Source: Hymenobacter sp. APR13
GTDB taxonomy: Bacteria > Bacteroidota > Bacteroidia > Cytophagales > Hymenobacteraceae
Assembly (NCBI RefSeq): GCF_000737515.1
Contig: NZ_CP006587.1
Location: 1,841,001-1,905,000 of the forward strand
Length of the DNA stretch: 64,000 bases
Reading direction: 5' to 3'
Shown: positions 58,583-64,000 of the stretch, piece by piece
Layout of the letters: the number at the start of each line of letters is the position of its first letter
Numbering within the stretch: the first letter of the stretch is position 1
Notes under the pieces: model-generated
Database searches by the model: none
The model's input: the letters and a program-made list of their open reading frames with translations, nothing else
What the model was told of the DNA's origin: nothing
Translations under genes and position numbers: made by a program

Positions 58583-58679
58583 TGTCATGCTGAGCTTGTC
58601 GAAGCATCTCTACCTCTGGCTAAATCCCTGCACTGCAACGAAGCGGTAAAGATGCTTCGACAAGCTCAGCATGACGTTC
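58583..58679. repeat. Family A hairpin with damaged loop side
   Basis: Outer arms TGTCATGCTGAGCTTGTCGA + AGCATCT and AGATGCTTCGACAAGCTCAG + CATGACG pair perfectly; of the inner core, the left side has decayed (CTACCTCTGG) while the right still reads AACGAAGCGGTAAAG. Confidence 0.93.
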
Positions 58680-58711
58680 TATGTTTACACGATTGCAGCC
58701 CGTAAATTCAT

Positions 58712-58742
58712 AAAAAAAGCCGCTCCCGAAGAAGCGGCTTTC
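58712..58742 (-). terminator. Terminator of ppiD
   Basis: On the minus strand AAAGCCGCTTC-ttcggGAGCGGCTTT followed by TTTTATG; it starts about 20 bp after the stop codon. Confidence 0.88.
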
Positions 58743-58762
58743 CTGTGGCGGAGCGGCAAGGC

Positions 58763-60886
58763 TTAGAAGAACTTGTTGCGCTCGTCTTTGATGTTGGCGT
58801 TGGCTTTCACGGCTTCGTAGATGAGGCCGTCGGCGCGGCCCTGGCGCTGGGCCTGCAGCTGCTTCTTGATGGCGGCCACATCGGCGGCGGCGGCGGCGGG
58901 CTTCTGCACGCTCACCGGCTCCACAATCAGCACGCCCTGCTCACCCTGGATGGGGGCCGACTTCTGCCCGGCTTTCAGGCCGAACACCTTGCCCACGGCC
59001 AGCGGCTCGGCGCCCAGCCCCGGTATGGTGCCGGTGCCCAGCACTACGTTGTCGGCCGTTTTCACCTGGGCCTGTGCGCCGTAGGTGGCAGCAATCTGCT
59101 CGAGCGTGCCGGTCTTGCCCTGCAGCTTGGCCATGATTTGCTTGGCTTTCTCCTCGTTGCGCACGGCGGCCTGCAGCTCGGGCTTCAGGCTGGCCACGTC
59201 GGCGGTGCCTTTGCTCCGCTCGCCGGTCAGGACGGCAATAACGTACTGGTCGCCCATGTCGAACACCTCCGATACGTCGCCGATGGCGGTTTCCTTACCG
59301 GCCGTGCCGTAGGCCCAGCGCACAATCTCGCGGGCGTTCTGCAGGTTGTTTACGGCCCGCTCGCCGCGGCCGAGGCCTTTGGCTTCCTGCTTCTGCAGGG
59401 TTTTGTCTTTGGCTACCGCCTTGCGGAACGACTCCAGGTCGGTCATCTCGCCTTTCAGGGCCTGGGCCTTGGCGTAGGCGGCTTCGTTGGTAGCTTCCGA
59501 AGGCGTGATGCGCTTCTGCACCGCGGCCACCTGGTAGGTCTGGCTGGTTTTGGGCGCCGTGATTTTTACGATGTGGTAGCCGAACGACGTTTTCACGAGG
59601 CTGGGCAGCAAGCCGGCCGAGGTAGCGCCGAACACGGCTTTCTCGAACTCCGGTACCATGCGGCCCTGCTGGAACCAGCCCAGGTCGCCGCCGGTGGCGG
59701 TGGTGCCGTCGGTGCCGAACTGGCGGGCCAGAGCCGCGAAGTCAGCGCCACCTTTGATTTTGTTGAGGATGTCGGTGGCTTTCACTTTGGCTGCCGCATC
59801 GGCCTCCGGCGTGGTGCCTTCGGGCTTGATGAGGATGTGGCTGGCGCGGGCGGCGGCCTGCGCGCCGGCTTTGGCTCCCGTCACTTTGAAAAGGCTGGTG
59901 GTGCCGTTCTCCGAGAACGGACCGTACACCTTGCCCACCGTGAGGGGCAGCTGCTGACGCAGCTTCTCGGGCATATCAGCCGGCGACACGTAGGCGGCGC
60001 TGTACGGCTGGTCGGAGTTGAGCTTCACGAACAGCGAGTCATTCGGAGCCGAGGCAAACTGCGTAGCCAGCTGATCAACGGCCTGGCGGGCGGCGGTGCT
60101 GTCTTCTACGGAAGCCGTCACCGGAACGCTCACGTACTCGATGGTGCGGCCGTCTTCCACTTTGTAGCGGCCCTTGTTCTTGTCGAGGTAGGCCTGCAGC
60201 TGGTCGTCGGTTACTTTCACCGCCGAATCGGAGATGGAGAAGTAAGGCACGAACAGGTAGCGCATGGAAGCGCGGGTGTTCTGGTCTTCGTCGAAGCGCT
60301 TAGCTTCGGCCGACGTAACGTAGGTGCTCAGCTTGAGCAGGTTGTTGTACTTCTGGCCTACGCGCTCCGGGCCGAGGTTGGCTTCGAAGTTGCGCCAGGC
60401 AGCCTGCGCGTCGGGCGGCAGCTTGTCGAGGCCCTGCAGGTACTGGATGATCTTGGCGCGGTCGAACTGGCCGGTCTGCTGGTCGGTGAAGGCCTGGCGG
60501 ATGCTGGGGTGGATGTTCTTGCCCTGCACCATGTCGGTCAGCTCGTCGTCGGAAACGGACAGGCCGAGCTTGTCGAACTCCTTCTGGAAGGCAATGCGGT
60601 AGATGGTCTGGTTCCAGGCCTGGTCACGCAGGTAGCCCATCGTCTGCTCGTCGGGCTGGCGGCCCTGCTGCTGCACGAAGCTCTGCTTGGCCTGCTCCAG
60701 GGTGTTGTTGAAATCGGCCAGCTCCACTTTTTCGCCGGCTACTTCGCCCACCACGTTTTCGTTGCGGTTGAAAAGCCGGTTTTTACCCCCGACAAGGTCG
60801 CTGCCCACGATGAAGAAGAGCATGCCGATGGCGACAGTGCCCACGGCCCAGCCTGATTTTTCTCGAATCGTGTTAATTAATGCCAT
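58763..60886 (-). CDS. ppiD: Peptidyl-prolyl isomerase of the PpiD/SurA type
   Basis: A 707-aa periplasmic folding factor anchored by one N-terminal helix (about 13-30). A SurA-like N-domain (about 35-235) is followed by a parvulin domain (about 345-455: ASHILIKPEGT, GGDLGWFQQGRMVPEFEKAV and SFGYHIVKI) and a C-terminal extension. It should help outer-membrane proteins fold after export. Downstream of lptC and the 86-aa gene on the same strand, but with its own promoter and terminator. Confidence 0.92.
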   Translation of the reverse strand: MALINTIREKSGWAVGTVAIGMLFFIVGSDLVGGKNRLFNRNENVVGEVAGEKVELADFNNTLEQAKQSFVQQQGRQPDEQTMGYLRDQAWNQTIYRIAFQKEFDKLGLSVSDDELTDMVQGKNIHPSIRQAFTDQQTGQFDRAKIIQYLQGLDKLPPDAQAAWRNFEANLGPERVGQKYNNLLKLSTYVTSAEAKRFDEDQNTRASMRYLFVPYFSISDSAVKVTDDQLQAYLDKNKGRYKVEDGRTIEYVSVPVTASVEDSTAARQAVDQLATQFASAPNDSLFVKLNSDQPYSAAYVSPADMPEKLRQQLPLTVGKVYGPFSENGTTSLFKVTGAKAGAQAAARASHILIKPEGTTPEADAAAKVKATDILNKIKGGADFAALARQFGTDGTTATGGDLGWFQQGRMVPEFEKAVFGATSAGLLPSLVKTSFGYHIVKITAPKTSQTYQVAAVQKRITPSEATNEAAYAKAQALKGEMTDLESFRKAVAKDKTLQKQEAKGLGRGERAVNNLQNAREIVRWAYGTAGKETAIGDVSEVFDMGDQYVIAVLTGERSKGTADVASLKPELQAAVRNEEKAKQIMAKLQGKTGTLEQIAATYGAQAQVKTADNVVLGTGTIPGLGAEPLAVGKVFGLKAGQKSAPIQGEQGVLIVEPVSVQKPAAAAADVAAIKKQLQAQRQGRADGLIYEAVKANANIKDERNKFF

Positions 60887-60928
60887 TTACTTGTGAAAAA
60901 GCGCAGGTTGAAAAAGCGGAAAGAGGTG

Positions 60929-60959
60929 CAAAATAACCAGAATCCGCGGGAGAATCAAA
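60929..60959 (-). promoter_or_regulatory. Promoter of ppiD
   Basis: TTTG at 60959-60956, a 19-bp spacer, TTATTTTG at 60936-60929 (one mismatch). Leader of about 38 nt. Confidence 0.55.
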
Positions 60960-61012
60960 GGCAACGGGCCGATTGGGTAATCCGGTGAGTTAGTGAAGGC
61001 TAGGCTATCATG

Positions 61013-61059
61013 CCAAAACAGCCTGCCATCCGGCGCAAGGGCAGGACAACAGGCTGTTT
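61013..61059 (-). terminator. Terminator of the coaX-lptC unit
   Basis: On the minus strand AAACAGCCTG / CAGGCTGTTTT with a long GC-rich loop; it lies about 20 bp after the stop of the 86-aa gene. Confidence 0.7.
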
Positions 61060-61079
61060 CAGGCGGCGGCTATTTGGGG

Positions 61080-61340
61080 CTAGCCGCGCCGCTTGTTGCG
61101 GGGTATGGGCTTGGCGGGCGGCAACGACGCCGCCGGATTTTTGGGTGCCTCTTCGGGTTTGGGCCGCGTGAACCGGTGCAGCATCGTGCACACAAAGGAA
61201 ATCATGAACAGCCAATAGTTGTCGGTTATGGCATTCTTATCGTTCTGCAACACGGTCTGGTACGCACCGATGACAAACGATACCACGGCCAGCGAAAACA
61301 GAATGGTGCGCCCGAGGCCGGGACTCCAAAAGCGTTTCAT
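61080..61340 (-). CDS. Small two-helix membrane protein, 86 aa
   Basis: Two transmembrane helices (about 11-30 and 42-57) followed by a proline- and lysine-rich cytosolic tail (RPKPEEAPKNPAASLPPAKP). It is the last gene of the coaX - outer-membrane protein - lptC unit, 9 bp after lptC. Not recognised; the position is conserved in related genomes as I recall. Confidence 0.75.
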   Translation of the reverse strand: MKRFWSPGLGRTILFSLAVVSFVIGAYQTVLQNDKNAITDNYWLFMISFVCTMLHRFTRPKPEEAPKNPAASLPPAKPIPRNKRRG

Positions 61341-61349
61341 GCAAGAAAG

Positions 61350-61940
61350 TTAAGGGGCCGGCTGCGTGGCAGCCTGGTCGATGGTGAACACGCCCTCCGG
61401 CTTGAGAATGGTGTAGCGCGAGAAGTCCTGGTTGGCCGTGAGGCCGTAGCCGGTCAGCACCTCGGTGGGCGTCTGGATGCGCACGAGCTGGGTGGTGTCA
61501 TTGTAGATCAGTTGCTTGTTCTGATCAAAGAACATCTCCTCCGTTTTCATCGACTGCTGCTTTTCCACGTTGCTTACGCGCACGTCGCCGCGAATGAAAT
61601 ACAGGTTTTTGGCCTTGTCGTAGCGGCCGTAGTTGCCGCGCAACGTGTTGAGCACCTTGGCGCCGCCCTCGGTGTAGAAGGTCACGTCGATACCCTTAGG
61701 GTAGAGCTTGTCGCCGCTTTCGAACTGCTGCTCCAGCGGGGCCGTGTACTTGATTTGCAGCTTGGCCGAGTCGCTATAGAGCGTCAGCACGTTGGTGGTC
61801 TCCAGCAGTGGGCCTTTGTATTCCACCTCCTTTTTGCTGGCCTCCGGGTCCTTTTTCTGGCAGCCAGCCACCAGCAGGCCGGCGGCCAGAAGCGCCACCA
61901 GCCCATACCGGCCGAAAGATCTGAACGAGTACGCAGCCAT
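61350..61940 (-). CDS. lptC: LPS export protein LptC
   Basis: A 196-aa lipoprotein-type LptC: signal peptide with lipobox LVAGC (about Cys27) and a beta-jellyroll with the typical segments KLQIKYTAPLEQQFESGDKL, YTEGGAKVLNTLRGNYGRYD and QLVRIQTPTEVLTGYGLTAN. It links LptBFG to the periplasmic LptA bridge. Lipid anchoring in place of a transmembrane helix is usual in Bacteroidota. Confidence 0.88.
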   Translation of the reverse strand: MAAYSFRSFGRYGLVALLAAGLLVAGCQKKDPEASKKEVEYKGPLLETTNVLTLYSDSAKLQIKYTAPLEQQFESGDKLYPKGIDVTFYTEGGAKVLNTLRGNYGRYDKAKNLYFIRGDVRVSNVEKQQSMKTEEMFFDQNKQLIYNDTTQLVRIQTPTEVLTGYGLTANQDFSRYTILKPEGVFTIDQAATQPAP

Positions 61941-61947
61941 GAGCAGC

Positions 61948-63291
61948 TTATTCAATGCGACGCTTGATAAACCAGCGGTTGTTGAGCGAGATGCCCAGCT
62001 GGGCCCGGATGTAGGTTTCCTGAATGTTGCGCTCGGTGGCACCACTGCTTAGTTGTTGCACATCGGTGTTGCCGCGGCGGCCGTAAGTGAAGCCCATGTT
62101 GAGCGTGGTGGCATCAAGCGGCGAGGCCGACACCGGGAACGAGAAGCCCCAGCTCACGGCCCGGTCGTAGAGCACCTGCCCGCCGGGGCGGTAGGGCATT
62201 TCGGCCACCGATACGCCGGCCCGGTAGGTTACGCGCCGGAAGTATTTGTCGACGGAAGTTGGGTCGGGGGCAAACTCGCCGCCCAGGCCCGCGCGCCACG
62301 TGTTGTTCAGGGGCACGCCCACCGTGCCGCCGCGTTCATTGAACGCCCGAAACTTCGACCATTGCTGGTTGGCGGCATCCACACTCACCGACCAGTTTTT
62401 GTTGTTGTCGAGGCTAGCCCCGAACTGAGCCAGCGCCGGCAGGTTGGCCGAACCCTCGCCGCTTTCCAGCACGAGGCTCTCCACCTGGTTGCCGGCAAAG
62501 GCCTGGCGGTCCAGCGTGAGGCTCCGCTCGCCGTTCAGCTGTGTCTGAAAGCTGTATACCGCGCCCAGGTTGTAGTTGATGGTGCTGTTGAGCTTGCTGC
62601 GGTAGTGCGCCCCGCCCCGGAACTTGAAGTCGGAGTAGTGGATGTGGTCGAGCAGGATGGTTCGTTCCAGCGCGTCGTTGTCGGTCACCACATCGGGCAC
62701 CACCTGCGTGCCGGTGCTCACATCAATGCTACCAAACACGTAGGAAGCCACCACGCCCACCGACAGGCCTTTGGCCACGCGCACGCCCTGGGCCAGGTAG
62801 GCTTCCGACAGCTCGCCTTCACCGCGGAACTGCCGCACTACCTGCGCCAGCGTCGGGTCGTTGTTGACCCGTTGGGCTTCCACCGATTCGAAATCGACGG
62901 AGCTGAAGGGCTTGAGGCCGATGGCTGCTCCCCAGCGGCTGGAAAGCGGAACGGCCAGCGCCAGATAATTCAGCTTGCCGGTGCCCGTCTTCTGCGACGT
63001 TTGGTTGTTCTCAATGGTTTTGTACTGCCCTACGGCCGTGAACTCCCACGTTGTGCGGTTCATGTAGTAGAGTAGCGCCGGGTTCAGCTCGTTTACCTGG
63101 GTGCCGTTGGGGGCCGAAATTCCGACACCGCCCATCCCCATCTGCCGGACACCACCCGAGTTGAAGTACGTGTCGCCCAGCCCGAGGCGGGAATAAGGAG
63201 AATTGCCCAGGCCCTGGCCCTGGCCGCGTGTGGCAGCCCCAAGGCTCAGCAGCGTTAGGCCCAGCAGCCCGGCGTATTTAGAGTTCAACAT
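61948..63291 (-). CDS. Outer-membrane beta-barrel protein (FadL-like)
   Basis: A 447-aa protein: signal peptide (MLNSKYAGLLGLTLLSLGAA) and a barrel with the N-terminal SPYSRLGLGDTYFNSGGVRQ and NELNPALLYYMNRTTWEF, which recall OmpP1/FadL-type transport proteins. The C-terminus ends with alternating strands. It lies between coaX (14-nt overlap) and lptC (7 bp), a tight unit that mixes CoA and envelope genes. Ligand unknown. Confidence 0.8.
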   Translation of the reverse strand: MLNSKYAGLLGLTLLSLGAATRGQGQGLGNSPYSRLGLGDTYFNSGGVRQMGMGGVGISAPNGTQVNELNPALLYYMNRTTWEFTAVGQYKTIENNQTSQKTGTGKLNYLALAVPLSSRWGAAIGLKPFSSVDFESVEAQRVNNDPTLAQVVRQFRGEGELSEAYLAQGVRVAKGLSVGVVASYVFGSIDVSTGTQVVPDVVTDNDALERTILLDHIHYSDFKFRGGAHYRSKLNSTINYNLGAVYSFQTQLNGERSLTLDRQAFAGNQVESLVLESGEGSANLPALAQFGASLDNNKNWSVSVDAANQQWSKFRAFNERGGTVGVPLNNTWRAGLGGEFAPDPTSVDKYFRRVTYRAGVSVAEMPYRPGGQVLYDRAVSWGFSFPVSASPLDATTLNMGFTYGRRGNTDVQQLSSGATERNIQETYIRAQLGISLNNRWFIKRRIE

Positions 63292-64000
63292 TGTATGCCA
63301 ATATACGGTGGAGCCCAATCAGCACGAGCTCCGGAATGCCAAAGATAGGGCCTTTCAGCCGGGGTTGGAAAAAAGCCGCGTCGCCGCCGGCCAGCACCAC
63401 GCTGAGCCCCGGATACTGCGCCTGGTAGCTGGCAATGAAGCCGTTCACTTCGGCCACAGCCCCATTGAGTACCCCACTTCGGATGGCCGAAGTGGTATCG
63501 TCGCCGGTGAGGGGCAGCGGGGCCGCGCCGTCAGGGGGAATTTCTACCAGCGGCAGGCGACCCGTAAACGTATGCAGCGCCCGAAAACGCATGTGCAGGC
63601 CCGGCGCAATACTGCCCCCCCGAAACGTGTGCCCGCCTTCCACCAAGTCGCACTTGATGGCCGTGCCGGCATCCACAATCAGCGTGTGCTGATTGGGTCG
63701 CAGCCAGGCCGCCCCTACCGCCGCCGCCAGCCGGTCGGCGCCCAGCGTGTGCGGGGTGGCGTAGGCGTTGCGCAGCGGCAGCGGCGTGGCAGCGGGGCTG
63801 AACTCCAGCACCGTGCCCGGCAACCGCCGGCGCAGTGTAGCCGCCCAGTCGGCGGTAGGCTCCGCCACTGAGGCTACGATGGCGTGCTGCGGCTGCAGTC
63901 GTTCCACAGCGGCCATCACCTGTGCCGCCGTCTGGCCGGTGGCCGTTTCCAGCAGCACGGGCCCGTCGAAGCAGCCGTATTTCACAGCCGTATTCCCAAT
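63278..64000 (-). CDS. coaX: Type III pantothenate kinase, N-terminus outside the window
   Basis: Phosphorylates pantothenate, the first step of CoA synthesis. 240 codons are present; reading continues to the edge as IGNTAVKYGCFDG, the phosphate-binding IGNT motif, so only about 5-10 residues are missing. Other motifs are TPHTLGADRLAAAVGA, LIVDAGTAIKCDLVEGG and the GGSIAPGLHMRFRAL block. The stop overlaps the start of the outer-membrane gene by 14 nt. Confidence 0.95.
   Translation of the reverse strand: MGNTAVKYGCFDGPVLLETATGQTAAQVMAAVERLQPQHAIVASVAEPTADWAATLRRRLPGTVLEFSPAATPLPLRNAYATPHTLGADRLAAAVGAAWLRPNQHTLIVDAGTAIKCDLVEGGHTFRGGSIAPGLHMRFRALHTFTGRLPLVEIPPDGAAPLPLTGDDTTSAIRSGVLNGAVAEVNGFIASYQAQYPGLSVVLAGGDAAFFQPRLKGPIFGIPELVLIGLHRILAYNVEL

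Overview
The window looks like chromosomal DNA from a GC-rich member of the Bacteroidota, most likely a Hymenobacter-type Cytophagales. The support is a DUF4270 lipoprotein next to a short starch-synthase-like gene and glmS, a bacterial geranylgeranylglyceryl-phosphate synthase, a PorE-like envelope lipoprotein, a GH3 protein, and several promoters of the Bacteroidota type (TTG or TTTG, about 19-20 bp, then TAnnTTTG). The assignment is inferred from gene content; no rRNA is present.

Layout. 1-6 kb: a partial secreted protein, a PorE-like OmpA lipoprotein, a conserved hypothetical gene, a two-gene Fe-S electron-transfer unit, then tRNA-Phe. 6.4-18.6 kb: a phenylacetate (paa) catabolic cluster, all on the minus strand: TetR regulator, paaE, paaA, paaB, paaC, paaD, paaG, paaH, paaI, thiolase, paaZ and an extra enoyl-CoA hydratase. 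It encodes epoxidation of phenylacetyl-CoA, ring opening and beta-oxidation. The CoA ligase paaK is not in the window. 19.2-31.1 kb: a high-affinity potassium (Kdp) region on the plus strand: an NtrC-type sigma-54 activator, a small unknown protein, a 31-aa membrane peptide, kdpF, kdpA, kdpB, kdpC, an outer-membrane porin, a KdpD reduced to its cytosolic sensor half, and a separate membrane histidine kinase. 31-48 kb: housekeeping genes, including fasciclin, J-domain, GGGPS, AraC, acyl-CoA dehydrogenase, Zn peptidase, rfaE2, panD, panC, the short starch-synthase-like gene, DUF4270, glmS, ridA and gltX. 49-64 kb: envelope and repair genes (TIGR00266, GH3, lptB, DoxX, recJ, a TPR protein, ppiD, lptC, an outer-membrane barrel and partial coaX).

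The most unusual thing here is not a protein. The intergenic gaps, above all inside the paa and kdp clusters, are packed with long inverted repeats, each roughly 95-105 bp and able to fold into one long hairpin. At least six sequence families are present, and two of them share a scaffold (GTCAT-n-CTGAGC, then GAAG). Almost every gap longer than about 100 bp in these two clusters carries one, often ending 7-25 bp before the next start codon. Copies are mosaic (the two arms carry different modules), nested or interlocked. The housekeeping block from about 32 to 47 kb has none. In both clusters the genes are functionally coherent but punctuated by hairpins, so either the elements tolerate operons or they shape expression of individual genes.

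Two TetR-type palindromes, one before paaA and one over the promoter of the tetR gene, give a simple model for paa control.
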